Shown here in pieces: positions 47,637-55,989 of a stretch of DNA of 64,000 nt. How positions within the stretch are numbered: the stretch's first letter is position 1; the number at the start of each line of letters is the position of its first letter. A program made the translations under genes and the position numbers. The DNA is from JACVRM01 sp036824245 (GTDB taxonomy: Bacteria > Actinomycetota > Thermoleophilia > Gaiellales > Gaiellaceae): the NCBI GenBank assembly GCA_036824245.1, contig DAITAO010000001.1, positions 1 through 64,000 of the forward strand, written 5' to 3'. The notes under the pieces are model-generated. The model had not been told where the DNA came from. It made no database searches and was given only the letters and a program-made list of their open reading frames with translations.

Positions 47637-48676
47637 GCGCGGGCCAGCACACCGAGCGCTCGTGGGATCACGTCGATCGCGACCTCGATGTCCTCGTCCG
47701 TCACGTCGAGGTGGGTCACGGCGCGCAGCACGTTGGGATGCACCGTGATCGAGAGCGCGACACCGCCCGCACGCAGACGGTCGAGAGCTTCGGCGCTCGT
47801 CAGGCCGATGAGGCCGACGTCGAGCTGCACGAAGTTGGTCTCGACCTGCGCGACGTCGACAGGTAGGCCGGCGCCTGCCAGCGCCTCGGCAAGCCTCCGA
47901 GCCCGCGCGTGGTCGTCGGCGAGGCGCTCCACGTGGTGGTCGAGCGCGTACACGCCGGCGGCGGCCACGATGCCGGCCTGGCGCATCGCTCCCCCGAACA
48001 AGAACTTGAAGCGGCGAGCCGTGCGCATGCGCTCGGCCGACCCGGCCACGAGTGCCCCGAGCGGGCAGCCGAGCCCCTTCGAAAGGCAGATGGTGACGGT
48101 GTCGAAGCTGCGCGCCAGCTCGGCCGGGGGCACGCCCGAGGCGACCGCTGCGTTGAGGAGCCGGGCACCGTCGAGGTGCACGCCGAGACCCAGCTCGCGA
48201 CATGCGTCCGCAACAGCGCGCAGCTCATCCGGCGGCCAGACCCGCCCGCCCGAGGAGTTGTGCGTGTTCTCGAGGGAAACAAGCCGCGTGAGCGGATGGT
48301 GGATCACCTCGTCGTAGCGGACCGCAGCACGAATCTGCTCGGCCGACAGGCGGCCCATCTGGCCGGGTAGCCCACGCGTGACGAGGCCCGAGTGCGTGGC
48401 GGGCCCACCCAGCTCGTAGAGCAGCACGTGAGAGTTCTCCTCGGCCAAAAGCTCGTCGCCGGGCTCGCCCAGTATGCGCAGCGCGATCTGATTTCCCATC
48501 GTCGCGGTCGGGAGGAAGACGGCTTCCTCCTGCCCGAGCAGGGCCGCCACACGCTCCTCGAGCGCGATCACGGTCGGGTCCTCGCGTTTCTGCTCGTCGC
48601 CGACGACAGCCGCGGCGATTGCGGCGCGCATGCCGGCCGTCGGCTGCGTGAGCGTGTCGGAGCGCAGGTCGATCAC
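47633..48676 (-). CDS. ltaE: Low-specificity L-threonine aldolase
   Basis: PLP enzyme splitting threonine to glycine and acetaldehyde, 347 aa. IDLRSDTLTQPTAGMRAAIAAA, LENTHNSSGGRVWP, HLDGARLLNAAVASG (PLP Asp), CLSKGLGCPLGALVAGS (PLP Lys). GTG 48676, 11 nt after gcvPB, so it can feed glycine directly to the cleavage system encoded by the same operon. Confidence 0.94.
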   Translation of the reverse strand: MIDLRSDTLTQPTAGMRAAIAAAVVGDEQKREDPTVIALEERVAALLGQEEAVFLPTATMGNQIALRILGEPGDELLAEENSHVLLYELGGPATHSGLVTRGLPGQMGRLSAEQIRAAVRYDEVIHHPLTRLVSLENTHNSSGGRVWPPDELRAVADACRELGLGVHLDGARLLNAAVASGVPPAELARSFDTVTICLSKGLGCPLGALVAGSAERMRTARRFKFLFGGAMRQAGIVAAAGVYALDHHVERLADDHARARRLAEALAGAGLPVDVAQVETNFVQLDVGLIGLTSAEALDRLRAGGVALSITVHPNVLRAVTHLDVTDEDIEVAIDVIPRALGVLARA

Positions 48677-48687
48677 AGCTGCGATTC

Positions 48688-50181
48688 CTAGACGCCCTTG
48701 GGCGCCTCGACCGCCACCGGTCGGTCCGGCCCGGCGCTCAGGTCCGGATGATCCTCGAACCGGTAGCGAACGACGGCGCGCTTCGCCGCCTTGACCTCGT
48801 CGAGCCGGCCCACCATCGCCCGCACGGGCGCGCGCTTGAGCGCTTCGGGATCCTCGCCCGCCTCGCGGGCGATGTCGACCATCGCTTCGGCGAAGGCGTC
48901 CAGGGTCTCCTTGGGCTCGGTCTCGGTCGGCTCGACCATGAGCGCCTCGGGCACCACAAGCGGAAAGTAGATCGTCGGCGGATGGAAACCGTGATCGATG
49001 AGACGTTTCGCAACGTCCAGCGCCGTGACTCCGTGCGCGCGTTTGAGGTTCCGCGCCGAGAGCACGAACTCGTGCATGCACAGCCGGTCGAAGGGAAGCT
49101 CGTAGGCGTCGCGTAGACGCGCGAGCAGGTAGTTCGCATTCAGCACGGCGGCCTCGGACATCTCCTTGAGCGCAGGCCCGTAGGCGCGGATGTACGCGTA
49201 CGAGCGCACGAAGACGCCGAACGGCCCTCCGAACGCACGCACACGGCCGATCGACCCAGGACGGTCGTAGTCGAGGCGGTAGCGGTCGCCGTCACGAGCA
49301 ACGACGGGAACCGGGAGGAACGGCTCCAGTGAGCGGCGCACGGCTATGGGGCCGGCGCCCGGCCCACCGCCTCCGTGCGGCTGCGAGAACGTCTTGTGCA
49401 GGTTGAAGTGGACGATGTCGAAGCCCATGTCGCCCGGACGCGAGATGCCGCACACCGCGTTCAGGTTGGCGCCGTCGTAGTACAGGAGCGCCCCGGCGTC
49501 GTGGAAGATGCGCGCCACCTCCTCGATGCCCTCGTCGAAGAGGCCGAGCGTGCTCGGGTTGGTGAGCATCAGGCCGGCCGTCTCGCTGTCCACCTTGGCG
49601 CGGAGCTCCTCGAGGTCGACGTTGCCCCGCGCATCCGTCGCCACGCTTACCACCTCGTAGCCGGCCATGGTCACGCTGGCCGGATTGGTGCCGTGAGCCG
49701 TGTCGGGAATGACTATCTTGCGGCGAGCCTCGGCGCGCTCCGCGAAGTACGCGCGCATGAGCAGGAGCCCGGTCAGCTCGCCCTGCGAGCCCGCCGCGGG
49801 CTGCAGAGAGACGGCATCCAGGCCTGCCACCTCGGCGAGGATTTCCTGGAGGCGCCACATCAGCTCGAGCGCGCCCTGCGCGCCGTCCTCCTCCTGGAGA
49901 GGGTGCAGGTCCCTGAAGCCCGGGAGCGTGACGACTCGCTCGTTGACGCGCGGGTTGTGCTTCATCGTGCACGAGCCCAGCGGGTAGAAGCCGGTGTCGA
50001 CGCCGTAGTTGCGCGACGTGAGCTCGGTGAAGTGCCTGACCAGCTCGGGCTCCGACACCTCGGCCAGCCGCGGTGGACGCTCGCGGCGAAGCTGGGGTGG
50101 CACCTCGGCGGTCGGGAGGTCGTGGCGCGGCAGGGAGTACGCGGTACGACCGGACCTCGACTTCTCGTAGATCAGGCGCAC
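48688..50181 (-). CDS. gcvPB: Glycine dehydrogenase (decarboxylating) subunit 2
   Basis: 497 aa, C-terminal half of a split P protein. FYPLGSCTMKHNPRVNE, QPAAGSQGELTGLLLMRAY, IPDTAHGTNPASVTMAGY, YDGANLNAVCG and the PLP lysine in FNLHKTFSQPHGGGGPG. GTG 50181 lies 10 nt inside gcvPA; longer frames are shadows of gcvPA. Confidence 0.96.
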   Translation of the reverse strand: MRLIYEKSRSGRTAYSLPRHDLPTAEVPPQLRRERPPRLAEVSEPELVRHFTELTSRNYGVDTGFYPLGSCTMKHNPRVNERVVTLPGFRDLHPLQEEDGAQGALELMWRLQEILAEVAGLDAVSLQPAAGSQGELTGLLLMRAYFAERAEARRKIVIPDTAHGTNPASVTMAGYEVVSVATDARGNVDLEELRAKVDSETAGLMLTNPSTLGLFDEGIEEVARIFHDAGALLYYDGANLNAVCGISRPGDMGFDIVHFNLHKTFSQPHGGGGPGAGPIAVRRSLEPFLPVPVVARDGDRYRLDYDRPGSIGRVRAFGGPFGVFVRSYAYIRAYGPALKEMSEAAVLNANYLLARLRDAYELPFDRLCMHEFVLSARNLKRAHGVTALDVAKRLIDHGFHPPTIYFPLVVPEALMVEPTETEPKETLDAFAEAMVDIAREAGEDPEALKRAPVRAMVGRLDEVKAAKRAVVRYRFEDHPDLSAGPDRPVAVEAPKGV

Positions 50182-51509
50182 TCGGCGAGCACCTCCGCGA
50201 GGCGGTCGATGTCGGCCGGCGTGCGCTTCTCCGTGACGCAGACGAGCAGCACATCGTCCAGACCTGCGTAGTCCCGGCCGAGCGGGTAGCCGGGATGCAC
50301 GCCTCGCTCGCGCGCGCCGCGAATGACCTCGCGCGCAGGCCGTCCGACTCGGACGGCAAACTCTTTGAACGTTGTCTGTTCGGGAAACAGCAGTGGAAGC
50401 CCTAGCCGTTCCTTGGCGTAGGCCGCGAGGCTCATGCAGGTCTCCCCCACCTCGCGCAATCCCTGCGGGCCGAGCCATGTCAGGTAGACGAGCCCGCCCA
50501 GGGCGAGCAGCGTCTGATTGGTGGTGATGTTGGAGGTTGCCTTCTCGCGCCGGATGTGCTGCTCGCGCGTCTGCAGGGTCAGTACATAGCCGCGCCGGCC
50601 GTGCGCGTCGGTGGTCTCTCCGACAATGCGGCCGGGCATGCGGCGCACATGTTCGGCTCGCGCCGCCAGGAATCCATAGTGCGGGCCGCCGTAGGAGAGG
50701 TGATTACCCGCCGGCTGCCCCTCCCCGACGGCGAGTGCGCACCCGTAGTGGCCGGGCGCCTCAAGGACGCCGAGCGACATCGGGTCGACGTGCGCGACTA
50801 CCAGTGCCTCGTGCTCGTTTGCAGCGGCTGCCAGCTCGGGCGCCGGCTCGAGGCACCCGAACACGTTGGGCTGCTGGAAGAGCACGCAGGCGGCGTCGCG
50901 CGCCGCGTCACCGAGCTCGTCGGGATCGGTCACCCCACCCCGGTGCGGCACCTCGACCACCTCGAGCCCGAAGCCTGGTGCGTAGGTCTTCACGACCTGT
51001 CGTACCTGCGGGTTGACCGCCTCTGCGACGACCACCTTGGAGCGCCCGGTCACGTGTTTGGCGACGAAGCACGCATCCGCCGCCACTGTGGTGCCGTCGT
51101 AGCCTGAGGCGTTCGAGACGTCCATGCCGGTCAGCTCGCAGACAGCGGTCTGGTACTCGAAGATGGCCTGGAGGACTCCTTGGCTCAGCTCCGGCTGGTA
51201 CGGCGTATAGGCGGTCAGGAATTCCCCGCGCGAGAGCACCGTCTCCACCACCGCCGGTACGTAGTGGTCGTAGATGCCGGCGCCCAGGAACGACAGCTCC
51301 TGGCCCGTGTGGGTGTTGCGGGATGCCAGCTCGCTCAGATGCTCGACGATCTCGAGCTCCGAGAGCGCAGGCTCGAGGTCGAGCGGGCGCCCCAACCGAA
51401 CTCCCGCAGGGATGTCGGCGAAGAGGTCCTCGACTGTCGACACGCCGACGGCGGCGAGCATCTCGTCGCGGTCAGCCTCCGTCAGCGGGACGTAGCGCAG
51501 CGAGCTCAC
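50172..51509 (-). CDS. gcvPA: Glycine dehydrogenase (decarboxylating) subunit 1
   Basis: 445 aa, N-terminal half of the split P protein. RYVPLTEADRDEMLAAVG, FLGAGIYDHYVPAVV, EFLTAYTPYQPELSQGVLQAIFEYQT and SNASGYDGTTVAADA are typical. Forms a heterotetramer with GcvPB that decarboxylates glycine onto GcvH. GTG start, 22 nt after gcvH. Confidence 0.96.
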   Translation of the reverse strand: MSSLRYVPLTEADRDEMLAAVGVSTVEDLFADIPAGVRLGRPLDLEPALSELEIVEHLSELASRNTHTGQELSFLGAGIYDHYVPAVVETVLSRGEFLTAYTPYQPELSQGVLQAIFEYQTAVCELTGMDVSNASGYDGTTVAADACFVAKHVTGRSKVVVAEAVNPQVRQVVKTYAPGFGLEVVEVPHRGGVTDPDELGDAARDAACVLFQQPNVFGCLEPAPELAAAANEHEALVVAHVDPMSLGVLEAPGHYGCALAVGEGQPAGNHLSYGGPHYGFLAARAEHVRRMPGRIVGETTDAHGRRGYVLTLQTREQHIRREKATSNITTNQTLLALGGLVYLTWLGPQGLREVGETCMSLAAYAKERLGLPLLFPEQTTFKEFAVRVGRPAREVIRGARERGVHPGYPLGRDYAGLDDVLLVCVTEKRTPADIDRLAEVLAECA

Positions 51510-51531
51510 GCTCGGCTCCCGAGCAACGATC

Positions 51532-51927
51532 TCACTGGTCTGCGAGCAGCCGGCGGTACGCCTCGGCGTCCAGCAAGGATTCGACTTCTGAGGGCTCCGA
51601 GAGGCGGATCCGGATGAGCCAGCCTTCGCCGTACGGGTCCTGGTTGACGGTCTCGGGCGCCTCGACAACCGCCTGGTTCACCGCGAGCACCTCACCGGAG
51701 AGCGGCGCGATCACGTCCGAGACAGCCTTGACGGACTCCACCTCGCCGTACGACTCGTCCTTCGCGACGCTGGCTCCCTCCGCGGGCGGCTCGAAGTGGA
51801 CGAGCTCGCCGAGGGCGTCCTGCGCGTACCACGTCACTCCGAGCGTGGCCTCGGCGTCCTCGAGACGGGCCCAGTCGTGTTCGCGGTGGTAGCGAAGGTC
51901 CTCCGGGTAGCTCTCTGCAGCCGCCAC
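51532..51927 (-). CDS. gcvH: Glycine cleavage system H protein
   Basis: 131 aa lipoyl carrier: YHREHDWARLEDAEATLGVTWYAQDALGELVHF, lipoylated Lys in GEVESVKAVSD, and PYGEGWLIRIRLS. GTG start shares one base with the gcvT stop (TAGTG). Confidence 0.96.
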   Translation of the reverse strand: MAAAESYPEDLRYHREHDWARLEDAEATLGVTWYAQDALGELVHFEPPAEGASVAKDESYGEVESVKAVSDVIAPLSGEVLAVNQAVVEAPETVNQDPYGEGWLIRIRLSEPSEVESLLDAEAYRRLLADQ

Positions 51928-52979
51928 TACTCCTCCTCTCGCCGGTAGATGGGCTTGCGGACCACGCGCGCACGGCGCGGACGGCCGCGCACGTCGACGG
52001 TCAGCGAGGTGCCGGGCTCGGCGAGCCCTGCTTGCACGTAGCCCATGCCGATGCCCCGCTCGAGCATGGGCGAGTGTGATCCCGAAGTCACTTCGCCACC
52101 CTCGACGATCGCCATGCCCTGCCTGGGAACGGCACGCTCCTCCATGACGAACGGCACCAGTCTGCGTTCCGGCCCCTCCGTGCGGATGCGGCGGATCACA
52201 TCGGCCCCCGTGAACTCTTTCTGCTGCGCGCACGTCCAGCCGAGGCCGGCCGAGATCGGATCGGTGTCGGGGCCGATGTCGTTGCCGTGCAGCGGATAGC
52301 AGACCTCGAGCCGAAGGCTGTCCCGCGCACCAAGCCCGCAGGGAGTGGCACCGCGTGCGAGCACGCGCTCCCAAAGCGCCTGCGCATCGTCGACCGCGGC
52401 CAGCAGCTCGACGCCTTTCTCGCCCGTGTAGCCGGTGCGGTTGACCATGCAGGGAACGCCGTCGACGTCGCCTTCCGCGAAGGTGAAAGCGGGTGCGTCG
52501 TCCAGGCCGAGGCGCTCCAGCGAATGCGGTCCCTGGACGGCGAGCAGCGCATAGTCGTCGGAGACGTCGCGCACGTCCGAGCCGGCGATCTCGCGCTCCT
52601 TGACCCAACCGAAGTCCGTCTCGCGATTCGACGCGTTCACGATCAGCAGGTAGCGGAAGCTGCTCACCCGGTACGCGATCAGGTCATCGAGGATGCCTCC
52701 GCGCTCGTTGGTGAGCAGCGTGTACTGCGCGTTGCCGTCGTCGATGCGGTCGAGGTCGTTCGAGAGCAGCGACTGGAGCAGGTCGTACGCCTTCGGCCCT
52801 TCCACCTCGAACTCGCCCATGTGGGAGACGTCGAACACGCCGCAGTCGCGGCGCACCGCCCGATGCTCGGCGGCCACGCCCTCGTACTGCACGGGCATCT
52901 CCCAGCCGGCGAACGGCACCATGCGCGCCCCGGCGGCGCGGTGCAGCTCATCGAGGGGCGTCCGCCGCAGCGTCTGCAT
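51927..52979 (-). CDS. gcvT: Aminomethyltransferase (T protein)
   Basis: 350 aa, moves the methylene carbon to tetrahydrofolate. MVPFAGWEMPVQY, CGVFDVSHMGEFEV, NRTGYTGEKGVELL, GARDSLRLEVCYPLHGNDI. ATG start. It follows ftsZ by only 38 nt, but a TAGCAT hexamer suggests a separate promoter. No room exists for a glycine riboswitch. Confidence 0.96.
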   Translation of the reverse strand: MQTLRRTPLDELHRAAGARMVPFAGWEMPVQYEGVAAEHRAVRRDCGVFDVSHMGEFEVEGPKAYDLLQSLLSNDLDRIDDGNAQYTLLTNERGGILDDLIAYRVSSFRYLLIVNASNRETDFGWVKEREIAGSDVRDVSDDYALLAVQGPHSLERLGLDDAPAFTFAEGDVDGVPCMVNRTGYTGEKGVELLAAVDDAQALWERVLARGATPCGLGARDSLRLEVCYPLHGNDIGPDTDPISAGLGWTCAQQKEFTGADVIRRIRTEGPERRLVPFVMEERAVPRQGMAIVEGGEVTSGSHSPMLERGIGMGYVQAGLAEPGTSLTVDVRGRPRRARVVRKPIYRREEE

Positions 52980-52988
52980 GCGCCGCGG

Positions 52989-53008
52989 ATGCTAGCCAGC
53001 TAGCTGGC
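52989..53008 (-). promoter_or_regulatory. Putative -10 and palindrome upstream of gcvT
   Basis: TAGCAT (52989-52994, minus), 9 nt before the gcvT ATG, abuts the perfect palindrome GCCAGCTAGCTGGC (52995-53008). GCTAGC occurs twice here (52991, 52999), as in the operator at 40785. Confidence 0.4.
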
Positions 53009-53017
53009 GGCTGCGAG

Positions 53018-54091
53018 CTAGGAGTCGTCGCGGAGGAACGACGGGATGTCGATCTCCTCCGGAGTCTCGAAAGGCTCGCCGACCGGCTCGCGCCGCACCT
53101 CCACCGGAACGGCCGTTCCCTCGCGGCGCCGGCGGCGCAGGCGTGGGGTGCCGAAGCCGGTCGCGATCACTGTTACCCGCACCTCGTCGCCCACGGATTC
53201 GTCGATCACCGCGCCGAAGATCACATTGGCGTTCTGGTCGGCGGCGCCCGTGACGACCTCGGCCGCCTCGTTGACCTCGAAGAGCCCCATCTCGGGCGGC
53301 CCGGTGATGTTGAGCAGTACTCCCGTCGCGCCTTCGATCGACGCCTCCAGCAGAGGCGAGGAGACGGCCGTACGGGCCGCCTCTGCTGCCCGACTGTCGC
53401 CTGACGCGACGCCGATTCCCATGAGCGCCGAGCCGGCCTCGCGCATGATCGTGCGCACGTCGGCGAAGTCGAGGTTGACGAGCCCGGGCACCGTGATCAG
53501 GTCGGTGATGCCCTGCACGCCCTGGCGCAGGATGTCGTCGGCAATTCGGAACGCCTCGACGATCGACGTCTGCTTCTCGACCACCTGCAGCAGCCGGTCG
53601 TTCTCGATCACGATCAGCGTGTCGACCTGTTCGGACAATTCCTGGATGCCCGTCTCGGCCTGGTCTCCGCGCCGCCGCCCCTCGAAGGAGAACGGCCTCG
53701 TGACGACTCCGACCGTGAGCGCTCCAATCTCGCGTGCGAGCTCCGCGACGATCGGTGCGCCGCCGGTTCCCGTGCCGCCGCCCTCGCCCGCTGTGACGAA
53801 GACCATGTCTGCGCCCTTCAGCGCCTCCTTCAGCTCGTCGCGGCTCTCCTGCGCGGCTGCTTTGCCGACTTCCGGATCAGCGCCTGCACCCAGGCCGCGC
53901 GTGACACCCGCGCCCACCTGCACCTTGATGTCGGCGTCCATCATCAGCAGCGCCTGGGCGTCCGTGTTCACCGCGATGAACTCCACGCCCGACAGGCCGG
54001 CCTCGACCATCCGGCTTACGGCGTTCGTGCCGCCGCCGCCTACACCGGCGACCTTGATCACGGCCAGGAAGTCCCGGCTTTCGTCGCGCAC
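53018..54091 (-). CDS. ftsZ: Cell division protein FtsZ
   Basis: Tubulin-like GTPase that forms the division ring. 357 aa: VAGVGGGGTNAV, GTP signature AGEGGGTGTGGAP, T7 loop NLDFADVRTIM, and the C-terminal peptide EEIDIPSFLRDD for partner binding. GTG 54091 is preferred over TTG 54097 because the Shine-Dalgarno AGAGGA is 9 nt before the GTG but only 3 nt before the TTG. It has its own consensus promoter with a leader of about 60 nt. Confidence 0.96.
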   Translation of the reverse strand: MRDESRDFLAVIKVAGVGGGGTNAVSRMVEAGLSGVEFIAVNTDAQALLMMDADIKVQVGAGVTRGLGAGADPEVGKAAAQESRDELKEALKGADMVFVTAGEGGGTGTGGAPIVAELAREIGALTVGVVTRPFSFEGRRRGDQAETGIQELSEQVDTLIVIENDRLLQVVEKQTSIVEAFRIADDILRQGVQGITDLITVPGLVNLDFADVRTIMREAGSALMGIGVASGDSRAAEAARTAVSSPLLEASIEGATGVLLNITGPPEMGLFEVNEAAEVVTGAADQNANVIFGAVIDESVGDEVRVTVIATGFGTPRLRRRRREGTAVPVEVRREPVGEPFETPEEIDIPSFLRDDS

Positions 54092-54104
54092 TCTCAAGGG
54101 TCCT

Positions 54105-54143
54105 CTACCTCAACCTCAAGTACAAATTGAGCCATTCGTCCAT
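54105..54143 (-). CDS. Possible 12-codon upstream ORF in the ftsZ leader
   Basis: ATG 54143, about 8 nt after the predicted transcription start, encodes MDEWLNLYLRLR and stops at TAG 54105-54107, whose bases overlap the ftsZ Shine-Dalgarno. Translation through it would mask or open that site. Only sequence context supports it. Confidence 0.3.
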   Translation of the reverse strand: MDEWLNLYLRLR

Positions 54144-54186
54144 GGGCAGGCGATCAGAGGGTACGCCTGCCCACCCAACCTGTCAA
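54144..54186 (-). promoter_or_regulatory. ftsZ promoter with inverted repeat around the -10
   Basis: Minus strand -35 TTGACA (54181-54186), 17-bp spacer, -10 TACCCT (54158-54163), the best housekeeping promoter seen in the window. A perfect 9-bp inverted repeat GGGCAGGCG-N11-CGCCTGCCC (54144-54172) encloses the -10 and the predicted start, so it can be an operator or a 5' structure. An upstream T7 run lies at 54187-54197. Confidence 0.75.
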
Positions 54187-54206
54187 ACCAAAAAAAGCAT
54201 GCTCGC

Positions 54207-55058
54207 CTAAAGCTCAACCTGAGAGTTGAGAGTTGCATCTCCACCGCCGACCACTCGTGTTGGGTCGGTCAGGTCGAGGTAGCGCAGGGCGGCCTGTTCA
54301 TCCTCTTCGATTGAGCCGAGCACGGCGGCAGCGGCGGCAAGCTTGCTCGCTACCTGGCGCGCACTGCCGAGCCGCAGCTGCAACCCTGACTCCCTGAGCA
54401 CGACGGTGAGCTCGCCGGGGCCGATCTTCACCGTTCGAAAGCCGGGCCGCGCCAGCAGGGAGCTCTCCGCCCGGAGCGCGTCGGCGAGGACACGGAGAGC
54501 CGGCACGATCCGCTCCGGAGCGCTTGCCCCCGGACGGTCGGGAGCCTCGGCGCGCGGCACCCATACGCGCGTCAGCGGTGGGTAGGGCTTCTGCACGAGC
54601 GGACGCAGTACGGCCCCGTGGGACGAGACGAGCCACGCGTCCGATCCGCTGCGCAGGACCGCGACGGCCCTGTCGGGCTTGACCACGATGCGGAGCGTGT
54701 TCGGGAACGCACGGTCGTAGCTCACCCCGCGCACCTCACGGAGACCCTCGAGCCGATCGTGAACGGCCGACCCGTCTAGCGCCAGCAGGCTCTCGCCCAT
54801 GAGAGGCGCGAGCGCCCTCCGCACGTCACGCTCGAGGGCGGGCGGCGCGCCCTGCACGGCGAGTGTACGGATCGCGAACATCGAGGTCTGTCGCGCGAGC
54901 GCGAACACGATCAGACCCGCGACCAGCAGCGCCACGCCTGCCGCGAACGATCGGGCTGAAGGGACGAACCGCTCGAGGTTCAGGCGTGGGACGCTCGCAG
55001 GCGAGCGACGCAGCCTGAGGACAGCCTGGCGGGCAGGGGGGCGACGGCGCTCCTCCAC
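54207..55058 (-). CDS. ftsQ: Cell division protein FtsQ
   Basis: Bitopic divisome protein, 283 aa: basic cytoplasmic tail, one membrane helix (about 38-57, AGVALLVAGLIVFALA), POTRA domain (FAIRTLAVQG...ESLLALDGSAVHDRLEGLREVRGVSYDRAFPNTLRIVVKP) and the beta domain with RVWVPRAE. GTG 55058 taken, 31 nt after murB; upstream in-frame starts overlap murB. Confidence 0.9.
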   Translation of the reverse strand: MEERRRPPARQAVLRLRRSPASVPRLNLERFVPSARSFAAGVALLVAGLIVFALARQTSMFAIRTLAVQGAPPALERDVRRALAPLMGESLLALDGSAVHDRLEGLREVRGVSYDRAFPNTLRIVVKPDRAVAVLRSGSDAWLVSSHGAVLRPLVQKPYPPLTRVWVPRAEAPDRPGASAPERIVPALRVLADALRAESSLLARPGFRTVKIGPGELTVVLRESGLQLRLGSARQVASKLAAAAAVLGSIEEDEQAALRYLDLTDPTRVVGGGDATLNSQVEL

Positions 55059-55089
55059 GAGCGCTCTTTCGCCGCCCGCCGCCGCGGTC

Positions 55090-55989
55090 CTACTCCGGGG
55101 GCAGCCGCTGGCCCGGCCGCGGAAGCTCGAGCTCCCCGAGCAGCTGCACCTCGTGCTCCAGCTCCACGCCGAACCGCTCTTGCGCGCGGCGACGGGCGTC
55201 GGCCATGAGAGCGAGCGCGTCGCGCGTGCGGGCGCCGTCGGCGTTCTCGATGAAGTTCGCATGGCGCGGCGAGATCTGGGCCCCACCGAGCCGGTGGCCG
55301 CGCAGACCGCATGCCTCCAGAAGGCGGCCCGCGGTGAGCTCGTGCTCCGGATTCTTGAAGACGCTGCCGAACGTGCGCTTGTTCGTCGGCTGCGCCGCTT
55401 TCCGCTGCGTCTGCATCGCCGCGACGGTTGCCTTGATCTCCTCTACCGGGCTCGGCTCGAGCCGCAGCTCGGCCTGCGCGACGACCTGGCCCGGCCGCAG
55501 CTCCGAGTGCCGGTAGCGCATACCGAGCTGCTCGGGCGTAAGCCACTCGGAGCCCTCGGACGTGACGACCAGCGCTCGCTCGAGTACCCCCGCGAGGTCG
55601 CCGCCGTACGCGCCCGCGTTCATCCATACGCCGCCGCCCACCGTACCCGGGATCGCACAGGCGAACTCGAGCTTGCCCAGACCGGCGGCGCGTGCCCGGT
55701 GCAGGCAGACCGCAAGAGCGGCGCCGCCGCCGGCGAGCAGGCGGTCACCCTCAGTCCGCACGCCCGCCAGCTCACCCTCGAGCCGGAGCACGAGGCCGTC
55801 GACCCCGGCGTCGGCGACGAGCAAGTTGGATCCGAGCCCGACGACCGCCACGTCGGTCCCGCGCTCCGCGGCCCAGCCGAGGGCATCCTCCAGCTCTGCG
55901 ATCGTCTGCGGCCGCGCGAACCACCGTGCCGGGCCGCCTGTGCCCAACGTGGTGAAACGCGAGAGAGCAACCTGCTCTTCGATCCTCAA
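55090..55989 (-). CDS. murB: UDP-N-acetylenolpyruvoylglucosamine reductase
   Basis: FAD enzyme making UDP-MurNAc, 299 aa: TTLGTGGPARWFARPQT, VVGLGSNLLVADAGVDGLVLRL, ACAIPGTVGGGVWMNAGAYGG, RYRHSEL, GSVFKNPE (catalytic Ser) and SPRHANFIEN. TTG 55989 overlaps the murC stop (TTGA). Confidence 0.95.
   Translation of the reverse strand: MRIEEQVALSRFTTLGTGGPARWFARPQTIAELEDALGWAAERGTDVAVVGLGSNLLVADAGVDGLVLRLEGELAGVRTEGDRLLAGGGAALAVCLHRARAAGLGKLEFACAIPGTVGGGVWMNAGAYGGDLAGVLERALVVTSEGSEWLTPEQLGMRYRHSELRPGQVVAQAELRLEPSPVEEIKATVAAMQTQRKAAQPTNKRTFGSVFKNPEHELTAGRLLEACGLRGHRLGGAQISPRHANFIENADGARTRDALALMADARRRAQERFGVELEHEVQLLGELELPRPGQRLPPE

Noticed and set aside
52980..53017. Glycine riboswitch before gcvT
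   Set aside because: Only 38 nt separate ftsZ and gcvT, too short for even one glycine aptamer.
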